Positions 21,154 to 30,727 of a stretch of 64,000 bases of DNA are shown piece after piece (the stretch's first letter is position 1; each line of letters opens with the position of its first letter). The translations under genes and the position numbers were made by a program. The notes under the pieces are model-generated. The model was given only the letters and a program-made list of their open reading frames with translations. It was not told the DNA's origin and did not search any database. This DNA is from Bremia lactucae. Its lineage: Eukaryota; Oomycota; Peronosporomycetes; Peronosporales; Peronosporaceae. The DNA lies in contig NC_090611.1 in assembly GCF_004359215.1 (NCBI RefSeq), forward strand, positions 1,657,099 through 1,721,098, in the 5' to 3' direction.

Positions 21154-21686
21154 TGTAAGCGGGCACGTCGTAATGCGTCCACGCTCTACTTAGACACACA
21201 CCCTAGAGCAGCGAGGAAGCGGTTTAACCTGCTTCTCTGTCGTGCAGTGATGTAGTTGTGGTGAGCGCGTTAGCGACCTCACCCAACACACTAGGTACTT
21301 TGTTCAAGAGTCGTCACGGGAGCGGTAAGCCGGCACCTCGTACGCACTTATCAAGTAGGAAGTAGTTTTCAGACTGATTTGTATTAAATCGTATTAAATA
21401 TAAATGCCTATTTTACCAATTAAAATGTCATCTCTATATATAACACTTAATATGTATTGCGAGCGTATCTTTCTAGATACCTCGCGTAACGGATGACGCT
21501 GGGCGTCATCCTCTTAATGTGTGATGCACCCATGTGCATCACATACACAAGGAATGGTCACAAATGTGCACCACACCCGAGTGCTGAGTCTTATTACTTA
21601 TTATTTAGTAATTGACCATCCCCTTAAGAACACCAAGTGTACTTAACGGGGACTGTGTAACATTAGGGCAACTTTAGCCCGTTACA
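21154..21686 (-). repeat. fam1 solo LTR with TATAT target duplication
   Basis: A 533-bp LTR reading TGTAAGCGGGCACG at the left end and GCCCGTTACA at the right end on the plus strand (element orientation minus). Both sides carry the perfect 5-bp repeat TATAT (21149-21153 and 21687-21691), with no internal sequence, so it is a solo LTR left by LTR-LTR recombination. Confidence 0.9.
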
Positions 21687-21691
21687 TATAT

Positions 21692-22059
21692 ATTTCTGCC
21701 CCACATTTTTTTGAATTTCCCGCGATACTTAATTATACACTAACATAAGTTTGTCAACGGGATTGTTACAAACAATGATATTATTTTATTGTGAGAAAAT
21801 CTATAGAACCGATACTTGTTTTTTTCGCATCGATAATATCTTTGTACAGACGATGTCCCCTCTGGGACACACCATCATATCTTGTCTGTATAAAGCGCCC
21901 GATAACAATTATCATAATTTTAAAAGATGAGCACTCCAAGCGGCTGGCTCACCTTTGGTGGGCTAAAGGGGCTACGCCCTTTTCAAGAATACCACCTCAA
22001 TTACGTCTTATATTAAGTTAGTCAAGCTGTATCATTGGGTGCATAACTGATTTTTCAGT
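21692..22059. other. Intergenic region downstream of small minus-strand gene
   Basis: AT-rich spacer. A 30-codon ATG reading frame at about 21928-22020 (MSTPSGWLTFGG...) could be a small exon, but nothing supports splicing from it. No repeat recognised. Confidence 0.35.
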
Positions 22060-22437
22060 TCAATGCCCGCATAAAATATTACGCCTAACCACGTTGTTGC
22101 TCATCTGACAGCGTGGTACTTCTCCAATAGCATTATAAGCAACTGTAACGATTGCATTTTGTATCGATTGTCGCGACCGCTTCGCTCTAGATACGAATTT
22201 GGTTCCCGTTAAATTAGGAGTTAATGCTTTTGTCAGCACAATTTTGCTGGACTCCATCGGCTCGACTTTGACTGTATCGTCCAGCTGCACTAGAAATATT
22301 GTTGTTGAGCTGGCCCCAGTGTGCGATCATTTATTTAATATACAATTGTCCCCTTGATTGTTGAGTAGCTTCTTGGTATATTTTACCGACTCCTCTCCGA
22401 AATTGCCGCTTGTGATTCCAACTGGTACGGATGACAT
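22060..22437 (-). CDS. Hypothetical small two-exon protein
   Basis: Unrecognised gene predicted from its frame. ATG at 22437; exon 1 22437-22344 (MSSVPVGITSGNFGEESVKY..); a 54-bp GT..AG intron 22343-22290 (GTATAT donor, TTTCTAG acceptor); exon 2 22289-22060 (LDDTVKVEPMESSKIVLTKA, FVSRAKRSRQSIQNAIVTVA). The join is in frame and gives about 107 residues with a basic centre (KRSRQS) and no membrane segment. Intron size and signals match the introns of the neighbouring exosome gene. It is transcribed divergently from the TPR gene, 178 bp apart. The splice model is an inference; without it exon 2 has no ATG. Confidence 0.5.
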
Positions 22438-22615
22438 AATTTTCTACCTTGAAGTAAATATCTTTTCTAGGAAATTGCAGGACTTGGTCAATAGTCTTTG
22501 TGTCAAGGGGTTTTGACCACCGTTACCTCTTGTGACGACATACTATTGATGCAAAAAAAGTTTTGTAAATTATTTTTTGTCAGTATCCATAGTTCTTATT
22601 TTCTCTAGACATCAA
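22438..22615. promoter_or_regulatory. Shared intergenic region between two divergent genes
   Basis: 178 bp between the ATGs of the small minus-strand gene and the TPR gene, so any promoter elements are shared or interleaved. The run ttttctctag at 22600-22609, just before the plus-strand ATG, resembles a 3' splice site, so the TPR gene may have an intron in its leader. Confidence 0.4.
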
Positions 22616-25600
22616 ATGGACCAGGCAGATAAGATGATGGAGATGTTAGGCTCATTGCCCGACAACGAGCGTAATGAGATACTTGAGGAAGCAGGGCGTC
22701 AACTCGAAGAGTTACAGCTTCAGGCAGAGCGTGCGAGAACTCGTGAAGGGCTCATACAGCGATTTAAGGATAGCCGGGCCAAATTTGTAAGACCGGGAGG
22801 AATTTTAGCTGCTATCAACTCGACAAAGAAAATCCCATCGGATGGTGTGGCTTTGGCATTCTCTAACAATACGAACTGTAAACCGACTTTTAATATGAAA
22901 TCCCTCGCATCCCTTAAACCTTTAATATGTCATGAGCTTGTTGCCGGCACAACACACCGAGGTCGATACATTTGTGGATGGGTGGCCGTCGACGATGCTT
23001 TTTATGGAATCGCGTCGACGTCGCTTTTGCTAGAGGACGTGATGGGCGAGATAGTGGAGATTGCCATCTATGGATTGGTTGATTCTGAGATGCCACCCCA
23101 TGAAAAGCAGCGCTTTGTTGCTTCTCGGTTTCCAAAGGGAAAGCCGGTTGCAATAATTGAACCATACTATAAAGTTAGACAGGACTTGTCGGTGGGTATT
23201 CGCGTAGATCAACAAAAAGAATTGATCTCATGGAAAGCGGTTCCTCGAAATTTGGCAACGTGGAAGAAACTTGGAAACAATTTCTTCTCAAATTTAAATG
23301 TGATCAATCAAGGCCTCGGAGCGTTAGCATGTTACAATCGCGCAACGCAAACGATCGATATTGAGGTCAAAAAGATTGCGGTGTTGCTGAACAATATAGC
23401 TGCATGCCGCTTCAAGGTGAGCGACTTTAATTCAGCAGTGCAGCTTGCGGGTGTGGCTGTGCATCTCAATCCAAGCTATGTAAAAGCTTGGTTTCGACTC
23501 GCGTCATCTTTGGTCAAATTAGGTACAGCAAGTGAAGACAAGGAAACTTGCTGTCGGACTGCTCAGCGTGTTGTAGCATATGCATGCCACACGGTGCCGC
23601 GTTTAACAATCAATGACAGACGACTATTAGAAAGTACGATTGAGAACGAAAAAGTTTGCTCATTTGACGCTCAGTTGCCATTTCAGTCATACATTGAGTG
23701 GTGTGCTGAAATTGAAGTCCCTCACTTGCTCATGGCCATCCCAATGAATGCTAATGATTTTTCTCCAGATGCAGACGCGTGGCGGGAAACAGGAACGGAG
23801 CGCTTTAACAAGGGAGCCTTTCGTACTGCCGAAGAGTGCTACCGAAAAGGATTAAACGCACTCGTCTCGTACTCATGCGATGTGTCACTCATTCTGAACA
23901 ATGCCGCGGCTGTTTACCTAATGCAGTATAACGAGGCAAAAATCGTTCCGAATATTAGTGTTGACGAGACGAATACTCTCGTTGCAACAGAGGACAAGGT
24001 GCCTTCTTCGGAACTGGCGCTTTTAAATTGCACCGTTGCTGGCATTTTGGATCCGCTAAATTTTAAAGCTTGGACGCGTAGAGCAAGGTGCTTGCAAACA
24101 ATTGGTTATCCCCCAGAAAAGTGTATTGCTCACTTAGAATTGATTCGTACTAACGTCATTTCAAGAGCACTATCCTCACCAAAAAGCCAAGAACGAGTCG
24201 AAAAATTCAAAATTGGAATGAAGTCACAAATGAAAGAAATGTCAAACCGTAAAGCTGTCTTTCAAGTGTCAGAGCTATCGACTGATGCACAGCGAAAGCA
24301 GCGTGATGCTTTGAAACCTCACAACTTTGCTTCATCGACTCGTTATGAGGAGTTCGATAGTGAAAAGGCAACACTTGGAGATGAAAAAGAGTCGATTGAT
24401 CAGTACATTACGCGGATGGAATCGTTTGAAAACATGATGCGCATGGGATATGCAGTATCAAAGTCCAGTTCAAGGAAGGAAAATAAAAAGCTGCCACGGG
24501 AAATGATGATGTTTTTGAAACATCCGCCTCCCAAAATTCATTTGGAATTTCCAAATGAGCGAGGATGGCCCGAAGGTATCGATCCAGTTTTCGCTGGAAA
24601 AGTCCTTTACCGAGCATATCTTGATGCGAGTGCAAGTCCTTGGGTATCAGCGCTATCATTGCGAAATGGAACTTTTCACAGTACCATTAAAGCGTGTGAC
24701 GTAATCAAACGCTGGCATGGTACTGCAGCATTGCAAGTTCTCGAATCAAAAGCAAATTCAGTGCGCTTTGGGGATATTATTGATGCTCGTGATGCTCAAG
24801 ATGAAGCGTTGCCACGATACGATGCTCGCATCCGGTCTAATTTTGCAAATAACCCAAACCGAGCAGAGGTATATTTCTTTGGGACGACGCACGTCGCTAT
24901 TGGCTTGAATGACTTAAGCAGCTTGCTAAGTGCCACTTTGCAGGAACAAGCAGACACTGCTGGACCGTTGAGATTTGTTGGTTTTGAAATGAGTGAGTTT
25001 GCCGTCGCGAAATGCAAAGTTGTCGCTCACATGCTCAGATCTCCCAGCGTCGCGCTTACAAGCGTTTTAGAGGTTTGGTTATCATCAACTTGGAGTTCTG
25101 GTACGCTAAAAGACTTTCGAAACAGTGTGAAAATGGTTATAAAATCGTTGGACGAACAGAAGGAAAATGTTAAAGTGCTATTATACTTAAAATGCTGGAA
25201 CAGTGCCGAGCCCATTTCTGCAGCAAAGGCTCGGTTTGAGTTTTTTCAAAATTTGGAGCGATACAACAGTAAAGCATTACATGCAGCTTACTGCTTTCGC
25301 CGCAAAATTGATACACTCGATCTGACTGAGTACATGCTTACTGGGGAGATCAAAACGTCTGCCATCGTACTGAATGTGATGTCAGAAGAATCTGCTGTTT
25401 CGAATCACCAAGAATCGAAATATGGCAAGTCTGCTGCGAAAAATAGAAAACACAGGAAAAAACAAAAAGCGAAAAAGGCAGCAAAATCTTTAGGCGAGGC
25501 TCGACTTGTTGGTAGTATGACTATGTGGAATGTGCCTTCAGGTGCCCCACCACTCGAAGAAGATATCGCGCTAAATATTGTGGAGTTTACAAGACTCGTT

Positions 25601-26410
25601 AGAGAATATTCTCATCGAGAAAAAGGAATGGCCATTCACGAGCTATCAGTTGTGGATTTGTTTGTGCTGCATGTTACACAAAAATTACGCTTTCTTCGAG
25701 CACTTTTAGAAACAAGCAAATTAACAATTGAAGTGATGTATGGCGTCGTCAAAGCAGTCCGTGGAGAAGGCGCGAAGGACCCTGAGAACCTAAAGTTATT
25801 GTTGCAGATTGCTAAGCTTCGACCCTATACAATTTCCTGGTCCAACGTGCTGGACTATTTTGTGCTTGAGGATTTTCATGATCTCGCTCGTCGATGTTCT
25901 GTTTATGGTAATTGCGTACACTACGGCTATAGCATGAATTGGTCTACCCAAGTCTATGGTGCTTCTCTCATTGATTACAATCCTAAGCAATGCAAAGAGT
26001 TCATCGACACAGTACTAAATGTGGCCCTTGGTATTCCAGATAGCTCTAATTCGATCGCATCTTCGTTTAATTTTCATCAAGCATTCAAAATGGATGGCTT
26101 GGATAAACTTGTCAACTATCCGTTTCGTGAGAATCCACTTAACAGTACAGGGTATGCTCTTGCACACATTTATAAGCAACACTGGATCGATTTCTTTCTA
26201 GAGAAAGGTCAACTCTCTGCGGCAGCAGCCCACCGACTGGGTTCGTTTTGCACGTCTACAAACAGCGGGCTCAAAAAGGGGACAATGGATCTGTTCATGC
26301 CCGCTCCTCTTTACCGAACGTCCATGACTTTGTATATGAGCTGGTGCTATGACAAATCACTTCGTCTTGAAGGAGTGAATGATCCATCTGACATACCGAG
26401 CGGGGCGTGA
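22616..26410 (+). CDS. Large TPR-repeat protein
   Basis: An intact 1264-residue protein if started at the ATG at 22616 (MDQADKMMEMLGSLPDNERN); the in-frame extension upstream has no ATG. N-terminus: charged coiled-coil-like segment (LEEAGRQLEELQLQAERARTR). Two TPR blocks follow, about residues 215-305 (LLNNIAACRFKVSDFNSAVQ, KAWFRLASSLVKLG) and 387-498 (AWRETGTERFNKGAFRTAEE, LLNCTVAGILDPLNFKAWTR). TPRs bind partner proteins, so a scaffold or co-chaperone-like role is likely. The C-terminal half has conserved-looking blocks (VYFFGTTHVAIGLNDLSSLL, RFVGFEMSEFAVAKCKVVAH) and a Lys-rich run near residue 940 (KNRKHRKKQKAKKAAK) that may be a nuclear or RNA-contact signal. I cannot name the family. 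No introns are needed. A decayed LTR starts about 120 bp after the stop. Confidence 0.8.
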   Translation: MDQADKMMEMLGSLPDNERNEILEEAGRQLEELQLQAERARTREGLIQRFKDSRAKFVRPGGILAAINSTKKIPSDGVALAFSNNTNCKPTFNMKSLASLKPLICHELVAGTTHRGRYICGWVAVDDAFYGIASTSLLLEDVMGEIVEIAIYGLVDSEMPPHEKQRFVASRFPKGKPVAIIEPYYKVRQDLSVGIRVDQQKELISWKAVPRNLATWKKLGNNFFSNLNVINQGLGALACYNRATQTIDIEVKKIAVLLNNIAACRFKVSDFNSAVQLAGVAVHLNPSYVKAWFRLASSLVKLGTASEDKETCCRTAQRVVAYACHTVPRLTINDRRLLESTIENEKVCSFDAQLPFQSYIEWCAEIEVPHLLMAIPMNANDFSPDADAWRETGTERFNKGAFRTAEECYRKGLNALVSYSCDVSLILNNAAAVYLMQYNEAKIVPNISVDETNTLVATEDKVPSSELALLNCTVAGILDPLNFKAWTRRARCLQTIGYPPEKCIAHLELIRTNVISRALSSPKSQERVEKFKIGMKSQMKEMSNRKAVFQVSELSTDAQRKQRDALKPHNFASSTRYEEFDSEKATLGDEKESIDQYITRMESFENMMRMGYAVSKSSSRKENKKLPREMMMFLKHPPPKIHLEFPNERGWPEGIDPVFAGKVLYRAYLDASASPWVSALSLRNGTFHSTIKACDVIKRWHGTAALQVLESKANSVRFGDIIDARDAQDEALPRYDARIRSNFANNPNRAEVYFFGTTHVAIGLNDLSSLLSATLQEQADTAGPLRFVGFEMSEFAVAKCKVVAHMLRSPSVALTSVLEVWLSSTWSSGTLKDFRNSVKMVIKSLDEQKENVKVLLYLKCWNSAEPISAAKARFEFFQNLERYNSKALHAAYCFRRKIDTLDLTEYMLTGEIKTSAIVLNVMSEESAVSNHQESKYGKSAAKNRKHRKKQKAKKAAKSLGEARLVGSMTMWNVPSGAPPLEEDIALNIVEFTRLVREYSHREKGMAIHELSVVDLFVLHVTQKLRFLRALLETSKLTIEVMYGVVKAVRGEGAKDPENLKLLLQIAKLRPYTISWSNVLDYFVLEDFHDLARRCSVYGNCVHYGYSMNWSTQVYGASLIDYNPKQCKEFIDTVLNVALGIPDSSNSIASSFNFHQAFKMDGLDKLVNYPFRENPLNSTGYALAHIYKQHWIDFFLEKGQLSAAAAHRLGSFCTSTNSGLKKGTMDLFMPAPLYRTSMTLYMSWCYDKSLRLEGVNDPSDIPSGA

Positions 26411-26529
26411 TGTAAGATTTTGCCAAGCATGTTGGCGGAAAGTGCGGTAGCAGCTATAATGAATCGAACGTTTTGGACACAGGCTCACAGAAGTGACGAA
26501 TATTGGAGCACCGGTCACATCCCTTGGAC

Positions 26530-27117
26530 CGAGCACTCGGGTGTGGTTCACATTTGTGACCAACCCTTGTGTATGTGATGCAAATAGGTGTATTCTTAAA
26601 TATTATATATTTGAAAAATAATTTCGATGTTTTCAATCAATTACAAATCTATATTAATCTACGAGCCTGCGTTATTAGAACCATTGGCGAAAAGGTTTAT
26701 TTTTTTAAAAATTAAAAGCGATGGTTTTAATATTTAATTTTTTTTTAAATTGTTTAATTTTATTGACATTAGGAGGGATGACGGCTAGCGTCATCCGTTA
26801 CATCTCGAAAGATCGCTCGCAATACATATTAGTGTTATCAACACAGAAGAAATTTAATGATTGGTAAAAATAGGTGTTTATATTTAATGCAATTAAATAT
26901 AAATCAGTCTGAAATCTACTTCCTACTTGGTAAGTGCGCAGGAGAAGCCAGATTACCGCTCCCGTGACGACACTTTACCAGAGTACTTAGCGCGTTGGGT
27001 GAGGTCGCTAAAGCGCCCACCACAACTACCTCATGCACGCAGGAGAAGCTGGTTAAACCGCTTCCCTGCTGTGCTAGATTGTGTGTCTAAGTAGAGCGTG
27101 GCCGCATTACGACGGGC
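26530..27117 (+). repeat. fam1 LTR fragment with AT-rich insertion
   Basis: Plus-orientation fam1 LTR lacking its first ~100 bp. It begins at gagcactcgggtgtgg and ends cattacgacgggc, where gag sequence starts abruptly. About 170 bp of very AT-rich DNA at 26597-26766 interrupts it. Confidence 0.75.
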
Positions 27118-27811
27118 ATGAGCAGGCTCGGAGCGAGGCTCTCAACAGGACTGTTGAGATGCTCTCTGCCCGCCATCAGCAGAGGCCCATTCGGATGTCC
27201 CGCCAAAGTTCGATGGAACTGCAGCGAGCACGATTGTCCACTGGCTGTTAGCCGTGGAGCAATGCGGTGTCGCGCAGCTCATCGAGGACGACAGCCGGAT
27301 GGTGTCGTACGCCATGTCGCATCTGCGCGGTAAGGCCTCGGAGTGGGCTTACTCGGCGCTTATGGCGGTCAGAAAGGCGTTCCCTACATGGGCGATCTTT
27401 AATGAAAAGATTCGCGCCATGTACCAGTCGCCGAACAACGAAGTGTTGCTTCAGGCGCGTTTCTTTGGAGCGCGACAGGCGAAGCGATCTCAAGAGCATG
27501 TGCAAGAGATGCGCTCGCTGTCGGCGTCCATTGCCGTGGGTCCAATTCCGGAGCACATTAAGGTGCCCACGTTTATGAACGGACAACGACATGACCCATC
27601 GCGACAGGCCCTTTTCAGAAAGGTGCCGTCGACGATGGAAGAGGCAATCCAAATTGCCTTAGTTGAGGAGCAATCCTACAACAGTGCCTCGGCGACAGCT
27701 TGGTATAAGTCGTCGGCTGAGGGGTCAGATGACACTCCCGTGAAGTTGAGCAATGCAGACGTTGTCTGCTTTAAAGGCGGCAAGCGCGGCCATATGATGG
27801 ATCGCTGCTTG
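27118..27811 (+). pseudogene. fam1 Gag core
   Basis: Gag in two frames, with a frameshift near 27200 (the FDG region lost a base). The main part from 27254 reads CGVAQLIEDDSRMVSYAMSH, VPTFMNGQRHDPSRQALFRK and ends at a damaged zinc knuckle CFKGGKRGHMMDRC, where the second Cys is Gly. The N-terminal ~70 residues and the leader are missing here; a matching piece lies inverted at 27925-28227. Confidence 0.8.
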
Positions 27812-27924
27812 TACTTAAATACAGTGTTTACGTTCGTTGCTTCCTCGCTCTCCATTTCCGTTGCTTTCAGGTACACGTCATTGTACATTTCTGAAAAAAG
27901 TTATCGTTTCTGGCTCGTCGTCAG

Positions 27925-28227
27925 CTCATCCTAAGTCTGAGTGACGAACTCCGCCGCAGCATGGCTCTGTGCCTTGGACGCGGCCCTCTGCTGTCCCAGC
28001 ACGAATGCCTTAAACTGCTCCATTTGAGCAACATGTTGCTCAAAAGGACTACTCCGGAGCCTTTTTAGGGCTTGTTCACCAAGTCCCTGCGCCATAAGCG
28101 CTGCCACCTACCGATGATGTTCGGAGAGGTGGCTGGAAATGAGCCCAATCAATATAAAGGCTCATCCTCACGTACACACGCAGAGGACGGGTCGTGGGAA
28201 GGATTTTAAGAGCTACCAAGTGTAGGG
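27925..28227 (-). pseudogene. fam1 Gag N-terminus and leader, inverted
   Basis: On the minus strand this runs from the last bases of an LTR (CCTACA) through a primer-binding-like stretch (CTTGGTAGCTCTTAAAATCC), the leader and the Gag start (MSLYIDWAHFQ near 28170) to codons equivalent to ESVTQTQDEL. It ends where the plus-strand gag at 27118 begins in family coordinates, so it looks like the missing 5' piece of that gag, displaced and inverted. Confidence 0.65.
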
Positions 28228-28591
28228 GGGCATCATCATACCTGAAGGGTCGGCTTGCTCTTCCATCGTTCCTCATGGTTTCGACTCCTCATCATGTTTG
28301 GTCAGGGAAGACGTGTTGAACTCCGTATAATTACGGTGTGGGTTTCGTTCTCTTTCCTGTCGACTGCGCTGGTTATCTCCCTGGGTACACGCGTCCGGTC
28401 GGCACGATCCTCTTGGTATGGATCGCGTCCTAAACTTTGTCTGAGTTTGCATACGCCTCTTCATCCTGTTGTCACTTCGTCCCAGCTAACTTGTTAGTTT
28501 GTTTTTCTGTGATCCATGCATCAGTTAAAATGTTAGCTTTGTCATGGACTCCCCGCCAGGGAGCTCCTTCCTCCCACTTAAGTCGGTTTGT
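28228..28591. other. Unclassified, 0.36 kb
   Basis: No domain recognised. The minus strand has a 63-codon basic stretch (MKRRMQTQTKFRTRSIPRGS) that could be the leader or gag start of another element. Confidence 0.3.
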
Positions 28592-29033
28592 TGTAGCGGG
28601 GTGTATCGTTACATGAAATTAACAATAAAAGATTGTTAATTAATATTATCCAAAAGGTAGATAATATTTGGAGGAAATTACTTTAAATAGTAATTTCCTG
28701 AATTCTTATCCATAAATAGGTATAGACCTATTTATTCCGCAGACTAATCAGCTGTAGAAGTAATCAAAGAGAGTTACGAGATAAGATAGATAAGAATTCA
28801 TTTACATGTTTAGTATTAGTTTATAGTTAAGACAACATTTACAAAGATAGATTAACAAGACACTTAACTATATTAATACAGTTTTCATTTTACACTCTTA
28901 AGCTAACTTGCCTTAAGAGAAGTCTTCCTCTATACGTACAGTGTACGTCACCTAACGAGAGGCACCACTCACATCTGAAGCAGTGTGAAGTGGACTTGTA
29001 CTGAAACAGTACAAGTCGCAGTGCCCCGTTACA
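28592..29033 (+). repeat. fam4 LTR, left arm of head-to-head pair
   Basis: 442-bp LTR from TGTAGCGGGG to GCCCCGTTACA, followed by a 29-bp spacer that starts like a primer-binding site (CCTGGTAGCACTTTGTAGTCC). A perfect 11-bp-stem hairpin sits at 28993-29017, 16 nt before the LTR end. Confidence 0.85.
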
Positions 29034-29062
29034 CCTGGTAGCACTTTGTAGTCCGTCCAAGG

Positions 29063-29509
29063 TGTAACGGGGCACTACGACTTGTACTGTTTCAGTACAA
29101 GTCCACTTCACACTGCTTCAGTTGTGAGTGGTGCCTTTCGTTAGGTGACGTACACTGTACGTGCAGAGGAAGACTTCCCTTAAAACAAGTTAACTTAAGA
29201 GGGTAAAATTAAAACTGTATTAATATAGTTAAGTGTCTCTTAATCTATCTTTGTAAATGCTGACTTAACTATAACCTAATACTAAACATGTAAATGAATT
29301 CTTCTCTATCTTATCTTGTAACTCTCTTTGATTACTTCTACAGCTGATTAGTCTGCGGAATAAATAGATATAATGGCCTATACCTATTTATGGATAAGAA
29401 TTCAGGATATTACGATATAAAGTAATATCCTCCAAATATTATCTACCTTTTAGATAATATATTTACAACCTTTAAGTGTTGATTTCATGTAATGATTCAC
29501 CCCGTTACA
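29063..29509 (-). repeat. fam4 LTR, right arm of head-to-head pair
   Basis: 447-bp LTR in opposite orientation to 28592-29033 and very similar to it (TGTAACGGGGCAC at 29063, CACCCCGTTACA at 29509). Its U5 end faces the U5 end of the left LTR across 29034-29062. The two arms form a large inverted repeat. The flanks tttgt and ttcag do not form a target duplication. Confidence 0.85.
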
Positions 29510-29519
29510 TTCAGATTGT

Positions 29520-29645
29520 TACTACAGTGCATGACACTTAAAACCAGCAAACCATTCCAGCCTCGTGCTTAGCACGGACTAAATCGTCAATGACGTCAAA
29601 CTGCTCCCTTTGTAAAGGCCATTGTCTTGTGACATAGAAAGGCAC
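29520..29645 (-). pseudogene. Gypsy RT N-terminal fragment
   Basis: YVTRQWPLQREQFDVIDDLV then RAKHEAGM on the minus strand is the entry block of gypsy reverse transcriptase, matching fam2. Only about 40 codons remain. Confidence 0.65.
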
Positions 29646-29886
29646 TGAACGCTTTAAGTTCAAAAGGGAAACTGCACTTTATTTATTATTTAAATCTAAA
29701 AACCTTCCCTAGCAAAATTAAAATAGATTTTGGCCGCCAGATATATATCTGGCGGCGACCACATTTGTTACCCATTATAAATGGGATCTGAGTAACTAAT
29801 TATTTAAAATTAGATAAAAGGGTATTTTACCCATAAAGTAAATGTACCACAACAACGGTTCTCCAACCGATGTGTGCCCCATAACA
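29640..29886 (-). repeat. fam2 LTR fragment
   Basis: Minus-orientation U3 part of a fam2 LTR. On the minus strand it starts TGTTATGGGGCACACATCGG at 29886; its inner part carries a perfect 24-bp palindrome at 29733-29756. Confidence 0.75.
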
Positions 29887-30205
29887 TGCAGTTAGGTAGT
29901 TGGTGGGCGCCTAAGCGGCCTCGCCTAATAAACAAGTACCTTAGGACAAGTGTCGTCACGGAAGCGGTAATCCGGCTTCACGTGCGCACTTAAGCAAAAA
30001 AGTAGTTCATAGACTAACTTATATTTAATCGAATTGAATATTAATACTTTTAACAATCAATGGATGCCACCTCTGTAGATGTGCATCCTACGTTGCGAGC
30101 GTATTATTCTGACGAGTGGCAGGTCTGTTTACTTCACATGAAGTTTTTGACCATCCCGTTAAGTACGCTTTGTGGATTGACGGGTTTGTGTGGCATTTTG
30201 TGCGC
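29887..30205 (-). repeat. fam1 LTR fragment
   Basis: Degenerate minus-orientation fam1 LTR (gtcgtcacggaagcggtaat, gttgcgagcgtatt). It abuts the fam2 LTR fragment directly. Confidence 0.7.
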
Positions 30206-30627
30206 AAAGATACAATCAAGTTAGGGATGTTTGAAATTATTGCCATACTTTTGCACTAAAGCGGTTAATTGGAGAAGAGGGCAGTGAATCGACTGCTGGT
30301 GAAAGAGATATGGGCATAAGCTGTTCGATTTACGACTTGCGAAAGAACATGTGGTAATGCATTGAAAGTAGATGCGCAGAATATACGCATCCTCAATAAA
30401 GTGCATTTTGTCTCCATTAGTATTGTCACTTGAACCCTACAGTTGGTCTGCTGTATCGGAGAAAATGCCCGCCTCGGGACTACTATCAAGTTTGGACTTC
30501 GTGTGGTGCTTGAAGCGCATATAAGCGTGGTCGTCTCCTGAGCGGTCACGGACACAGCGATCCAGTCGAGGAATATGCACATTTAGCACATCCTCCAAAA
30601 ATGTCTTGTTCGTCGTGTTGATAGTCG
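30206..30627. other. Unclassified stretch before assembly gap
   Basis: About 420 bp with a 105-codon minus-strand frame (30582-30265) of unremarkable composition. No domain or repeat recognised. Confidence 0.3.
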
Positions 30628-30727
30628 NNNNNNNNNNNNNNNNNNNNNNNNNNNNNNNNNNNNNNNNNNNNNNNNNNNNNNNNNNNNNNNNNNNNNNNNN
30701 NNNNNNNNNNNNNNNNNNNNNNNNNNN
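30628..30727. other. Assembly gap, 100 N
   Basis: Run of exactly 100 undetermined bases, so probably a scaffold gap of nominal length. Sequence left and right may not be adjacent. Confidence 0.98.

Noticed and set aside
29034..29062. Spacer between the head-to-head LTRs as a hairpin terminator
   Set aside because: Its start matches the primer-binding stretch after other LTRs; the hairpin potential comes from the LTRs themselves.
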